Positions 7,032 through 18,854 of a stretch of 38,273 nt of DNA are shown piece by piece; within the stretch, counting starts at the first letter, position 1, and every line of letters begins with the position of its first letter. The stretch covers positions 1-38,273 of the forward strand of contig CAJXTG010000014.1 in assembly GCA_913060655.1 (NCBI GenBank), written 5' to 3'. Below the pieces are notes generated by a model. It ran no database searches, was not told the origin of the DNA, and saw nothing but the letters and a program-made list of their open reading frames with translations. Both the position numbers and the translations under genes were made by a program. The stretch comes from an uncultured Nitriliruptoraceae bacterium. GTDB lineage: Bacteria; Actinomycetota; Nitriliruptoria; Nitriliruptorales; Nitriliruptoraceae.

Positions 7032-8313
7032 ACGACGTCAGGCTGCCGCCGTCCGGTCGCCGCAGCCACCGCCACGGCACCACCTCGACCACCGGCAGCA
7101 CCGTCGCGTACGCCCGCCAGCCGGGCACCGGCGTGAACGTCGCGGCGAGCGGCCGTGGCGCCCGGCCGCCCTCCCCGAGCGTCGCGACGACGTCGCCACG
7201 CCACACCTCGAGCGACCTGCGGGTCGCGAGGTCCCCGAGCGTCTCGGCGAGGAACACGAGGCGGCGGGGGTGCAGCCGCAGCCGGCGCAGCAGCGGCACG
7301 TCGAACACGAACACGGCGGGCAGGTCCGGGTGGGCGGCGAGCGCCGGGTCGGCGTCCCCGAGCGACTCGGCGGTCAGCCAGACCGCCTCCGGCCCGGGCC
7401 CGTCGGCGCGCGTCGCGGCACGGGGCCCGGCGGTCGCCTCCGGGTCGGGGTCGGAGCGCAGCCGCGGGTCGACCTCGACGGGCACGAGCGGCGGATCCTC
7501 CGGCCAGTCCTCGATCGGGCAGGTGTCGCGCAGCGGGCAGCTCGCGCACAGCCCCGGCGCGCGCCGCTCGACCTGCTGGCGCGAGAACCCGTACGCCCGG
7601 CCGTTCGCCGCGCCGACGGTCCACTGCCAGCCCGCACGGTTCGCCGCGCGGGACCCGTCGACGAGCGCGCGGTACAGCCGGTCCTCGCCGTCCCGCCAGT
7701 CGGCCCCACCCCGCACCGTCCAGTGCGACGCGACCCACATGCGGGTCTGGTTGACGAGCCACCCGTCACGGTCGAGCTCGTCCAGCACCGACGTGAGGCA
7801 CGCCATGCCGGATGCACGCGCCGCCGCCCACGGGTCGTGCCCGTCGGCCGTGCGCCGCGCGGGCTCGTGGCGCAGACCGGCGGCGGTGCGCCGGCCGAGC
7901 CGCGCGTACACGTGTCGGGCGTACTCCTGCCAGCGCAGCTCGTCACGGAAACGGTCACGGTCCGCCGACGGCGCGTCCGCCGCGGCGCGCCACAGGTCGG
8001 GCAGCGCCAGCAGTCCGTGCCGCACGTACGGCGACAGGCCCGTCGCGCCCCGGGCGGCCTCGGGCAGGACCTCGCTGCGCGCCGCCGCGTAGCCGGTCAG
8101 GTCCAGGCCGGCGAGCGCCGCGTCGGCCGCCGTCTGTCCGCCGCGGAAGCGGCCGCTCGCCCAGGGGCCGTCACGGTCCTCAGCAGGGACCAGGTCGGTG
8201 AGCAGATCGGCGACCCAGGCGTGCGCCGCCGCGCGACCGGCGTCCGGACCCGGGGGCACCGGCAGCCGCTGCGGCTGCGTCGCGTCCGGGGAGTCGTCAC
8301 GCACTGCACTCAC
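6997..8313 (-). CDS. Photolyase/cryptochrome-like flavoprotein with swapped domain order and four conserved-pattern cysteines
   Basis: A 438-residue protein of the DNA photolyase superfamily with an inverted architecture. The FAD-binding helical domain comes first: GLSPYVRHGLLAL (92-104), RFRDELRWQEYARHV (121-135), SGMACLTS…GWLVNQTRMWVASHW (168-198) and ANRAGWQWTVG (224-234). The Rossmann-like domain that normally starts these proteins comes last: AVWLTAESLGDADPALAAHP (310-329), AVFVFDVPLLRRLRL (333-347), RRLVFLAETLGDLATRR and LEVWRGD (350-374). Between them is CASCPLRDTCP with Cys256, 259 and 265; together with Cys172 these could bind an iron-sulfur cluster. The likely role is light-driven DNA repair or light sensing, not proven by sequence alone. 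The GTG start at 8313 lacks a good Shine-Dalgarno site. It is divergent from the SRPBCC gene. Confidence 0.8.
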   Translation of the reverse strand: MSAVRDDSPDATQPQRLPVPPGPDAGRAAAHAWVADLLTDLVPAEDRDGPWASGRFRGGQTAADAALAGLDLTGYAAARSEVLPEAARGATGLSPYVRHGLLALPDLWRAAADAPSADRDRFRDELRWQEYARHVYARLGRRTAAGLRHEPARRTADGHDPWAAARASGMACLTSVLDELDRDGWLVNQTRMWVASHWTVRGGADWRDGEDRLYRALVDGSRAANRAGWQWTVGAANGRAYGFSRQQVERRAPGLCASCPLRDTCPIEDWPEDPPLVPVEVDPRLRSDPDPEATAGPRAATRADGPGPEAVWLTAESLGDADPALAAHPDLPAVFVFDVPLLRRLRLHPRRLVFLAETLGDLATRRSLEVWRGDVVATLGEGGRAPRPLAATFTPVPGWRAYATVLPVVEVVPWRWLRRPDGGSLTSFSAWRKRERRR

Positions 8314-8350
8314 TGCGCACCGATCGTGCCGACGGTCCTGGACGGGGGCG

Positions 8351-8356
8351 AGGCTA
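8351..8356 (-). promoter_or_regulatory. −10 element of the photolyase-like gene
   Basis: On the minus strand this reads TAGCCT, followed by CGCC, 38 bases before the GTG start at 8313. It shares its TA with the −10 of the divergent gene. The ten-base string TAGCCTCGCC recurs exactly upstream of the AraC-type regulator at 32339. No good −35 is visible. Confidence 0.5.
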
Positions 8357-8360
8357 CGGT
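8355..8360 (+). promoter_or_regulatory. −10 element of the SRPBCC gene
   Basis: TACGGT on the plus strand, preceded by GGC as at several other promoters here, 30 bases before the GTG start at 8390. It overlaps the oppositely directed TAGCCT by two bases, so both genes appear to be driven from one symmetric −10 site. No clear −35 is visible. Confidence 0.5.
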
Positions 8361-8389
8361 CCCCGGCCGGTCGACGGAGGAGCGGCGTC

Positions 8390-8953
8390 GTGGTCGAGGT
8401 GGTGCGTCGTCCCGGTCACGTCCGGTCGGTGAGCCACCGCACCGGACGGATCGCGGCCCCACCGGCGGCGGTGTGGCCGTGGCTCGTGCAGATGGGGTTC
8501 GACCGTGGCGGCTGGTACGCGCTCGACGTGCTCGAGCGGGCGGCCGGCGTCGGACGCTTCGCCACCGGCGGGTCGGCGCGGCGCGTCGAGCCGACGCTGC
8601 AGCACCTCGCCGTCGGTGACCGCGTCCCGCTGAGCCGGCGGGCCTGGCTGGAGGTCACGGTGCTGGAACCGCCGTCACGGCTCGAGCTGCGGCTGCCGCC
8701 GGGGCGGTTCGGCTGGACGTGGCGCTTCGACCTCACCCCGCTCGATGATCCCGACGGGCGAGCCGGGGAAGGGGCGTCGCGGCTCACGATCACGACGGAG
8801 CTCGACGTCCCGGCACGTCGACCGCTGGCCGCGGCGGGCGTCACCGCGGGCCTCGTCGCCTTCGACGTGGGGCACGGGCTCATGGAGCGCGTCCAGCTGC
8901 GGACCCTCGCTCGTCGCGTCCCCGGCACCGGCGGCGGGGAGGCGCCGCGCTAG
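8390..8953 (+). CDS. SRPBCC (START-like) family protein
   Basis: A soluble 187-residue protein of the SRPBCC ligand-binding fold; the ligand and reaction are unknown. The N-terminal APPAAVWPWLVQMGFDRGGWY is typical of a subfamily annotated as SRPBCC or polyketide cyclase-like. The rest alternates beta-strand-like segments (RAWLEVTVLEPP, RLELRLPPG, WTWRFDLTPL, SRLTITTELDV) and ends in a long amphipathic helix (DVGHGLMERVQLRTLARRV), as expected for the fold. The GTG start at 8390 is chosen for the GGAGG at 8376-8380; the frame is open further upstream but codes nothing recognisable. It is divergent from the photolyase-like gene, and from general knowledge SRPBCC genes are often found beside photolyase genes. 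Its TAG stop doubles as the start of the next gene's −10 element. Confidence 0.8.
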   Translation: MVEVVRRPGHVRSVSHRTGRIAAPPAAVWPWLVQMGFDRGGWYALDVLERAAGVGRFATGGSARRVEPTLQHLAVGDRVPLSRRAWLEVTVLEPPSRLELRLPPGRFGWTWRFDLTPLDDPDGRAGEGASRLTITTELDVPARRPLAAAGVTAGLVAFDVGHGLMERVQLRTLARRVPGTGGGEAPR

Positions 8954-8956
8954 CGT
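8951..8956 (+). promoter_or_regulatory. −10 element of the phosphohexomutase gene
   Basis: TAGCGT preceded by CGCGC, 27 bases before the GTG start. It overlaps the TAG stop codon of the SRPBCC gene. The same TAGCGT occurs before the dTDP-sugar epimerase gene at 15754. Confidence 0.45.
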
Positions 8957-8982
8957 CGAACGCCCCGACCGCGGAGGATGCG

Positions 8983-10743
8983 GTGGACGTCGAGCAGCTG
9001 CGCGCCCGCGCCCGCGCCTGGGCCGCCGGCGACCCGGACCCGGACACCCGTGCGGCGCTGCTCGAGCGGGCCGCGGACGGTGACGCCGACGAGCTCGCGG
9101 AGCTCGTCGGGTCCGGGCTCACGTTCGGGACCGCCGGCCTGCGCGGGCGGGTCGGGCCGGGACCGAACCGGATGAACCGCGCCGTCGTCATCCGCGCGAC
9201 GCGCGGGCTCGTCGACCACCTGCTCGCCACCGACCCGACCGCCGCACGTCGCGGGCTCGTCGTCGCCTACGACGCCCGGCACGACTCCGAACGCTTCGCC
9301 GGTGACGTCGTGGCCGTCGCGGCCGCGGCGGGCATCACCGTCCACCGCTTCGCCACGTTCCAGCCGACCCCGATCGCGGCGTTCGCGCAGCGCGACCTCG
9401 ACGCGGCGGCGTGCGTGGTCGTCACGGCCAGCCACAACCCGCCGCAGGACAACGGGTACAAGGTGTACGTCGAGGGTGCGGCGCAGATCGTGCCGCCGAC
9501 GGACACGGCGATCGCGGCGGCCATCGACGCGGTCGGTGCGGCGTCGGACGTGCCCCGTGTCGCGGACGCGGCGATCGCCGCCCACCCGGACGTCCACCTG
9601 CTCGGGGACGACGTCGTCGCGCGCTACCTCGCGGCCCTGCCCGCCGAACGTCCGCGGGCGCACCCGCGGGCGGCCGACACCCCGCTGCGGATCGCCTACA
9701 CACCGCTGCACGGCGTCGGTCGCGACGTCGTCGTGCGGGCCCTCGCCGACGCCGGTCACGACGACGTCCACGTCGCCCCGTCACAGGCCGAACCGGACGG
9801 GGCGTTCCCCACCGTGGCGTTCCCCAACCCGGAGGAACCGGGGGCGCTCGACGCGGTCCTCACGCTCGCCGCCGACGTCTCGGCCGACCTCGTGCTCGCC
9901 AACGACCCGGACGCGGACCGCCTCGCGGTCGCCGTCCCGGACGGCAGCGGCGGCTTCGTCCCGCTGAGCGGCAACCGCATCGGCGTGCTCCTCGCCGAGC
10001 ACTGCCTCGCGGGCAGGGCGGCGGACGTGGCCGCGACCGGCGCGATCCCGCTCGTGGTGTCGTCGATCGTCTCGACCCCGATGGTCGCGGACGTCGCGGC
10101 GGCGCACGGCGCTCGCAGCGAGGTCACGTTGACCGGTTTCAAGTGGATCTGTGCGGCGGCGCGGGCGCTCGGACCGGCCGGTCACCGGTTCGTGTACGGC
10201 TTCGAGGAGGCGCTCGGCTCGGCCGTCGGTGAGGTCGTCGCCGACAAGGACGGCATCTCCGCCGCGGTGGCGTTCGCCGACCTCGCGCGTGGCGCCAAGG
10301 CCGAGGGGCGCAGCGTGCTCGACCTGCTCGCCGACCTGCACCGTCGGCACGGCCTGTGGGTGAGCGTCCAACGGTCGGTCGTGCACCCGGGGCTCGAGGG
10401 CGGCCGCCGCATCAGCGACGCGATGGTCCGGCTGGGGGAGCGGCCGCCGTCGATGCTCGCCGGCGCGCCCGTCCGTGACGTCGTCGACTACCGCACCGGT
10501 GCCGACACCCGTCCGCCGTGGCTGGGGACCCATGACCTGGTCGCGTTCACCCTCGACGAGGGCCGCGTCATGGTGCGGCCCTCCGGGACCGAGCCGAAGG
10601 TCAAGGTGTACGTCGACGTCCGTGCCGAGCTCACGGCGGGGGACGACGCGGCGACCGCGAGCGCGGAACGGGCGCTGCTCGCACGGGCGGGCGAGCTCGC
10701 CGACGACGCGCTCGCGGTGGCGGGGCTCAGCGCCGACGGCTGA
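8983..10743 (+). CDS. Phospho-sugar mutase (phosphoglucomutase/phosphomannomutase family)
   Basis: Interconverts hexose 1- and 6-phosphates, linking glycolysis to glycogen, trehalose and nucleotide-sugar synthesis. The 586-residue protein has the four alpha-D-phosphohexomutase signatures in order: the phosphoserine loop TASHNPPQDNGYKVY with Ser150, the metal-binding DPDADR with Asp308/310/312, the sugar-binding GFEEALG at 406-412, and the phosphate-binding RPSGTEPKVKVY from Arg532. Length and motif style resemble the PGM2/PgcA-like branch, which prefers glucose or mixed substrates, but substrate choice cannot be read from sequence. The GTG start at 8983 has GGAGGA 4 bases before it; the ATG at 8978 is out of frame. 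The 3' end overlaps the GNAT gene by 17 bases, tail to tail. Confidence 0.92.
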   Translation: MDVEQLRARARAWAAGDPDPDTRAALLERAADGDADELAELVGSGLTFGTAGLRGRVGPGPNRMNRAVVIRATRGLVDHLLATDPTAARRGLVVAYDARHDSERFAGDVVAVAAAAGITVHRFATFQPTPIAAFAQRDLDAAACVVVTASHNPPQDNGYKVYVEGAAQIVPPTDTAIAAAIDAVGAASDVPRVADAAIAAHPDVHLLGDDVVARYLAALPAERPRAHPRAADTPLRIAYTPLHGVGRDVVVRALADAGHDDVHVAPSQAEPDGAFPTVAFPNPEEPGALDAVLTLAADVSADLVLANDPDADRLAVAVPDGSGGFVPLSGNRIGVLLAEHCLAGRAADVAATGAIPLVVSSIVSTPMVADVAAAHGARSEVTLTGFKWICAAARALGPAGHRFVYGFEEALGSAVGEVVADKDGISAAVAFADLARGAKAEGRSVLDLLADLHRRHGLWVSVQRSVVHPGLEGGRRISDAMVRLGERPPSMLAGAPVRDVVDYRTGADTRPPWLGTHDLVAFTLDEGRVMVRPSGTEPKVKVYVDVRAELTAGDDAATASAERALLARAGELADDALAVAGLSADG

Positions 10744-11286
10744 GCAGCGTCGACACGTCGACGTCGAAGCGCACCTCGGTCGTCCCGGCGGGGTCGTGGA
10801 GGTCGCGCCGTGCTCCCGTGTCGTGGAAGCCGAGCCGCAGGTAGCGCCGGTGCGCATCGACGAGCCGCGTGTCCGACCAGGCGGTCAACGTCGGGACGTC
10901 GAGGAGCGCCGCCTCCTGCCCGACGGCACGCACCAGCGTCCCGGCGAGGCCGCGCCCCCGCACCTCCGGGGCGAGGTAGAGCCGCGCGAGTTCGACCGTC
11001 GACCCCCCGTCGTCCGCCTCCGGAGGGCCGTGGGCGACGGACCCGACGACGGCGGTGCCGGCGGTGACGACCCACCAGCGGCGACCCGTCGTGGACGTGT
11101 GCGTCCCCGGCGCGGTCAGGTCCGCGTCGAAACCGTCCGGATCCATCGGCCCGCAGCGGTACTCGTCGTAGGCGGAGCCGACCAGCGCGACGAGCGCGTC
11201 GGCGTCCGCGTCGACCGCCGGACGGACCGCCAGGTCGGGCGCGATCGACGCGACGGCCGCCGCCACCCGGCCGGTCGGCCCGTCGC

Positions 11287-11290
<4 letters not shown>
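10727..11290 (-). CDS. GNAT-family N-acetyltransferase
   Basis: Predicted to transfer an acetyl group from acetyl-CoA to an amino group; the substrate is unknown. In the 187-residue protein, [23 protein letters not shown] is the acetyl-CoA-binding motif A (R-x2-G-x-G/A), preceded by the strand [10 protein letters not shown]. The later [26 protein letters not shown] is the usual end of a GNAT fold. The ATG at 11290 overlaps the stop of the topoisomerase A-subunit gene by four bases (ATGA) and has AGGTGG upstream, so this is the third gene of the topoisomerase operon and is probably coupled to it. It overlaps the phosphohexomutase gene by 17 bases in convergent orientation. Confidence 0.85.
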
Positions 11291-15752
<4,462 letters not shown>

Positions 15753-15753
15753 C

Positions 15754-15759
15754 TAGCGT
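15754..15759 (+). promoter_or_regulatory. −10 element of the dTDP-sugar epimerase gene
   Basis: TAGCGT preceded by GGC, 24 bases upstream of the ATG, with the Shine-Dalgarno site GGAGGGA lying between. It is identical in sequence to the element before the phosphohexomutase gene. Confidence 0.45.
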
Positions 15760-15782
15760 GCGCCGTCCTCGGAGGGACGTGG

Positions 15783-16334
15783 ATGGCCATCGAGCGCACG
15801 GCGATCGACGGGCTCCTCGTCGTGCGGTGGGAGACGCACGGCGACGACCGGGGCTTCTTCCGGCAGACGTACCAGCGTGGCGAGCTCGAGGCCGCGCTCG
15901 GACGTGCGCCGACGTTCCGGCAGGGGAACCATTCGCGGTCGGGGCCCGGGGTGCTGCGCGGCTTCCACGCGGAGCCGTGGGACAAGCTCGTCTACGTCGT
16001 GCGTGGCCGGGCGTTCTGCGCGATCGCCGACATCCGCCCGGACAGTCCGACCTTCGGCGAGGTCGCCACGTTCCTGCTCGGCGACGCGCCGGGGGAGCGC
16101 ATCCGGCTGTACGTGACCGAGGGTCTCGCGAACTCGTTCCTGACCCTCGAGGACACCGACTACCTCTACGACGTGACCGACGAGTTCCGACCTGGGCTGG
16201 TGAAGCCGTCGGTCGCCTGGGACGATCCGGACCTCGGGGTCGACTGGCCCGTCACGGATCCCGTCCTCAGCGAGGCCGACCGGACGAACCCGACCCTGCG
16301 CGCGCTGTTCCCGGACCATCCGCGGCTCGTCTGA
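15783..16334 (+). CDS. dTDP-4-dehydrorhamnose 3,5-epimerase family protein (RmlC-like cupin)
   Basis: A 183-residue cupin predicted to epimerise C3 and C5 of a dTDP-4-keto-6-deoxy sugar for cell-surface polysaccharide. Family marks are IDGLLVVRWETHGDDRGFF, the catalytic-histidine segment VLRGFHAEPWDKLVYVVRG (His base and the Lys nearby), YLYDVTDEF (catalytic Tyr), DDPDLGVDWP and LSEADR (Asp partner of the base). The usual AHGF histidine is replaced by Asn (LANSF), and HAEP replaces the common HYQ, so the substrate may differ from the classic rhamnose intermediate. The ATG has GGAGGGA about 6 bases upstream. No rmlA, rmlB or rmlD lies nearby, so the pathway partners are elsewhere. It converges on the Mrp operon with only 21 bases between stops. 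Confidence 0.85.
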   Translation: MAIERTAIDGLLVVRWETHGDDRGFFRQTYQRGELEAALGRAPTFRQGNHSRSGPGVLRGFHAEPWDKLVYVVRGRAFCAIADIRPDSPTFGEVATFLLGDAPGERIRLYVTEGLANSFLTLEDTDYLYDVTDEFRPGLVKPSVAWDDPDLGVDWPVTDPVLSEADRTNPTLRALFPDHPRLV

Positions 16335-16355
16335 GCGTCCCGGGACGGCGGCGCG

Positions 16356-16703
16356 TCAGGCGGGCCCGCCACCTCGGTAGTGCGGGCCGAGGTCGTCGGT
16401 GTGCGTCTCCTGCCACAACGGTGCGCCGGAGCGGTAGGCGGCGCGCCCGATGACGTGCCCCGAGACGGGTGAGGTCAGCAGCTGGATGACGACGGCGAGT
16501 CCGAGCACGACCGCGGCGCGCGTCGTCCCGACGGCGAGCGCGACCCCCCCGAGGATCGCCGCGAGCCCGAGCCCCGTCGCCTTCGTCGCCGCGTTGGCGC
16601 GGGTCAGCACGTCCGGGAGGCGCACGACGCCGACACCGGCGAGCAGGATGAGGCCCGCGCCCACCCCGATGAGCACGTCGGCGAGCACCGTGGACCACGT
16701 CAT
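16356..16703 (-). CDS. mnhG: Mrp Na+/H+ antiporter subunit G
   Basis: Small membrane subunit of the multi-subunit Mrp monovalent cation/proton antiporter in the cytoplasmic membrane, 115 residues. It has three hydrophobic helices with the family core GVVRLPDVLTRANAATKATGLG and the following SPVSGHVIGRAAYRSG, typical of MnhG/PhaG. It is the last gene of the operon. The ATG overlaps the subunit F stop by four bases and has GGGAGG upstream. The hydrophilic tail ETHTDDLGPHYRGGGPA is slightly longer than in many relatives. Confidence 0.93.
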   Translation of the reverse strand: MTWSTVLADVLIGVGAGLILLAGVGVVRLPDVLTRANAATKATGLGLAAILGGVALAVGTTRAAVVLGLAVVIQLLTSPVSGHVIGRAAYRSGAPLWQETHTDDLGPHYRGGGPA

Positions 16704-16957
16704 GAGCCGCGCCTCCCGACCAGCAGGCTGAGCGCGACGGTCGCGAGGAAGCCCAGCAGCGTCGCGACGAGCGTCACGTCCAGCAGCTGGTCGGCCTCCT
16801 GCCGCAGGGCGAGCAGCGCGATCGCGCCGATGACGCCGTAGAGGGCGACGTCCGCGGCGACCGCCCGGTCGGCGACCGTCGGGCCCCGCAGCACCCGCAC
16901 CAGTGCGAGCAGGAACGCCACGGCGACCGCTCCGAGGGCGACGTCGACGACGGTCAT
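16700..16957 (-). CDS. mnhF: Mrp Na+/H+ antiporter subunit F
   Basis: An 85-residue membrane subunit of the Mrp antiporter with three predicted helices. The MnhF signature is VRVLRGPTVADRAVAADV followed by YGVIGAIALLALRQEADQLLDVT and a last helix. The length is normal. GGGAGGAG lies just before the ATG, and the start overlaps the subunit E stop by four bases (16954-16957); the stop overlaps the subunit G start. The order E-F-G is that of all Mrp operons. Confidence 0.92.
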   Translation of the reverse strand: MTVVDVALGAVAVAFLLALVRVLRGPTVADRAVAADVALYGVIGAIALLALRQEADQLLDVTLVATLLGFLATVALSLLVGRRGS

Positions 16958-17370
16958 GCGCTCCTCCCGTGCAGGCGGGTCGCGTCGAGCAGGATGTCCT
17001 CGAGCCGCACGATCCCGGTGAGGAACTCCTCCCGCGACGGGGCGTAGAGGGTGTGGACGTACAGCATGCGCCGTGGTTCGTCGACCTCGAGCGTGAGCGT
17101 GCCGGGGGTGAGCGAGATCGCGTTGGCGAGCAGGACGAGCTCGACCGGCCCGCGGGCCCGGGTCGGGACCGCCATGATCGCGGGCTGCATGTGGAAGCCG
17201 GGCGTCGCGACCTCGTAGGCGACCCGCAGGTTCGCGCGCACGATCTCTCCGAGGAACCGCAGCAGCGAGACGACGAGGCGCAGCGGCCACGTCAGCGCGC
17301 TCGCCGACCCGCGGCCCGTGCCCGCGCGCGCACCTGCGCGCATGCCCTCGGGAGGTGGCGTGGCCGTCAT
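16954..17370 (-). CDS. mnhE: Mrp Na+/H+ antiporter subunit E
   Basis: A 138-residue subunit of the Mrp antiporter. After a basic, Gly/Ala/Pro-rich N-terminus (about 25 residues) come hydrophobic helices and the MnhE core: EIVRANLRVAYEVATPG, the ANAISLTPGTLTLEVDEP strand and the soluble C-terminal domain (MLYVHTLYAPSREEF). The ATG at 17370 overlaps the subunit D stop and has GGTGG upstream. A second in-frame ATG lies nine codons downstream and would remove part of the extra N-terminus, so the exact start is uncertain. Confidence 0.92.
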   Translation of the reverse strand: MTATPPPEGMRAGARAGTGRGSASALTWPLRLVVSLLRFLGEIVRANLRVAYEVATPGFHMQPAIMAVPTRARGPVELVLLANAISLTPGTLTLEVDEPRRMLYVHTLYAPSREEFLTGIVRLEDILLDATRLHGRSA

Positions 17371-18854
17371 CGTGCCACCGCCGTGAGGTAGGCCGTCGGG
17401 TCGAGCAGCGCGTCGGCCGCCGCGCCGACCACGTCGAGCAGGGGGGCGGCGGCGGGTCCGAGCACCAGGGCGGCGACCCCGATGCCGAGGGGCATGCCGA
17501 CGAGGACGCGCCGTGCCGCCGTCCCGACGGGGGTGCCCGTCGGTGCCCGCCCGTCCGCATCCGCGCCCGGCCGGTCGCCCCAGAACGCCCCGTTGAAGAT
17601 CTTGATCATCGACAGCAGCGTCAGGAGGCTGACGCCGACGGCGGTCGCGCCGGCGACGTACGCCTGCGCCTCGAAGGCGGTCCGGATGAGCAGGTACTTG
17701 CCGAGGAACCCGGACGTCGGCGGGATGCCGGCGAGCGCCAGCGCGGGCAGCAGGAACGCGACGCCGAGCCACGGGCGCGTCCGCAGCAGTCCACCCAGCC
17801 GGTCGAGCCGGTCGGTGCCCTCCGAGCGGACCACCGCGGCCGCGGAGAGGAACAGCGCGCCCTTCACGGCGACGTACTGCAGCAGGTAGAACAGTCCTGC
17901 GGCGACCGCACCGCGCGTCCACACGCCGAGGGGCAGGACGAGGTAGCCGACCTGGCTGACCATGTGGAACGTCAGGATGCCCCGCATGTCGCCGCCGCCG
18001 ACGGCGCCGAGCACGCCGACGACCATCGTGACCGCGGCGACGACGAGCATCGCCGGGAGGAACCCGTCGACGTCGTGGAGGAACGTGGACGTGAGGCGAT
18101 ACAGCACGTACACGCCCGCCTTCGTGAGCAGTGCGGAGAAGATCGCCGTGACCGTCGGGGACGCGTGGACGTACGCGCGGGGCAGCCAGCCGTGCAGCGG
18201 GACGAGGCTCGCCTTCGCGACGACGGCGACGAGCAGCACACCCATGCCGGCGAGGGCGGCCGGGTCGTCCGGCACGGCGGTGGACACGGCCGCGAGGTTG
18301 ACCGTCCCGAGCCGGCCGTAGACGAGTCCGACGCCGAGCAGGAACGCCGTCGAGGCGAGCAGGTTCGTGCCGACGTACAGGACCCCCGCACGGACCTGCG
18401 CCCCGCCGCCGCGCAGCGTCAGCAGCACGTACGACGCGACGAGCATCACCTCGAACGCGACGAAGAGGTTGAACAGGTCGGCGGTGACGAAGGCGAGCGC
18501 GACGCCCGACCACAGCAGCAGCACGAGCGGGAGGAACAGCGGGTGGTCGTCCTCGCCGCTCGCGGCGGCGAACACCACGCCGACGAGGGTCATCGTCGAA
18601 CCGATGGTGAGCAGCAGCGCGCTGAGCGCGTCCACACCGAGGACGATCGCGAGCCCGGCCGGGAAGCCGCCCACGTCGACCGTGAGGGTCGAGCCGTCCG
18701 ACGTCGCGCCGACCAGCAGCAGCGAGATCGCGACGACGCCGCCGAGCGTGACCCACGCGAGGGCGCGCTGCAGGCGCCGGCGGTGTCGGAGCAGCACGCC
18801 GGTGGCACCGGCCGTCAGCGGGACGGCGAGGACGAGGATGAGGAGCTCGCTCAT
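17367..18854 (-). CDS. mnhD: Mrp Na+/H+ antiporter subunit D
   Basis: A 495-residue, roughly fourteen-helix subunit related to complex I NuoM/NuoN and thought to carry one of the proton paths. The proton-channel core is visible: FNLFVAFEVMLVASYVLL with the conserved membrane glutamate, VAVVAKASLVPLHGWLPRAY with the lysine, ASPTVTAIFSALLTKAGVY, and a later ALAGIPPTSGFLGKYLL. A hydrophilic stretch rich in Asp, Arg and Pro precedes the last helices. The ATG is preceded by GAGGA. The start overlaps the subunit C stop and the stop overlaps the subunit E start, each by four bases. Confidence 0.94.
   Translation of the reverse strand: MSELLILVLAVPLTAGATGVLLRHRRRLQRALAWVTLGGVVAISLLLVGATSDGSTLTVDVGGFPAGLAIVLGVDALSALLLTIGSTMTLVGVVFAAASGEDDHPLFLPLVLLLWSGVALAFVTADLFNLFVAFEVMLVASYVLLTLRGGGAQVRAGVLYVGTNLLASTAFLLGVGLVYGRLGTVNLAAVSTAVPDDPAALAGMGVLLVAVVAKASLVPLHGWLPRAYVHASPTVTAIFSALLTKAGVYVLYRLTSTFLHDVDGFLPAMLVVAAVTMVVGVLGAVGGGDMRGILTFHMVSQVGYLVLPLGVWTRGAVAAGLFYLLQYVAVKGALFLSAAAVVRSEGTDRLDRLGGLLRTRPWLGVAFLLPALALAGIPPTSGFLGKYLLIRTAFEAQAYVAGATAVGVSLLTLLSMIKIFNGAFWGDRPGADADGRAPTGTPVGTAARRVLVGMPLGIGVAALVLGPAAAPLLDVVGAAADALLDPTAYLTAVAR

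Noticed and set aside
8198-8389. Upstream start for the SRPBCC gene at 8198
   Set aside because: The extra 64 residues are Arg/Ser-rich, overlap the divergent photolyase-like gene, and GTG 8390 has a well-placed GGAGG.
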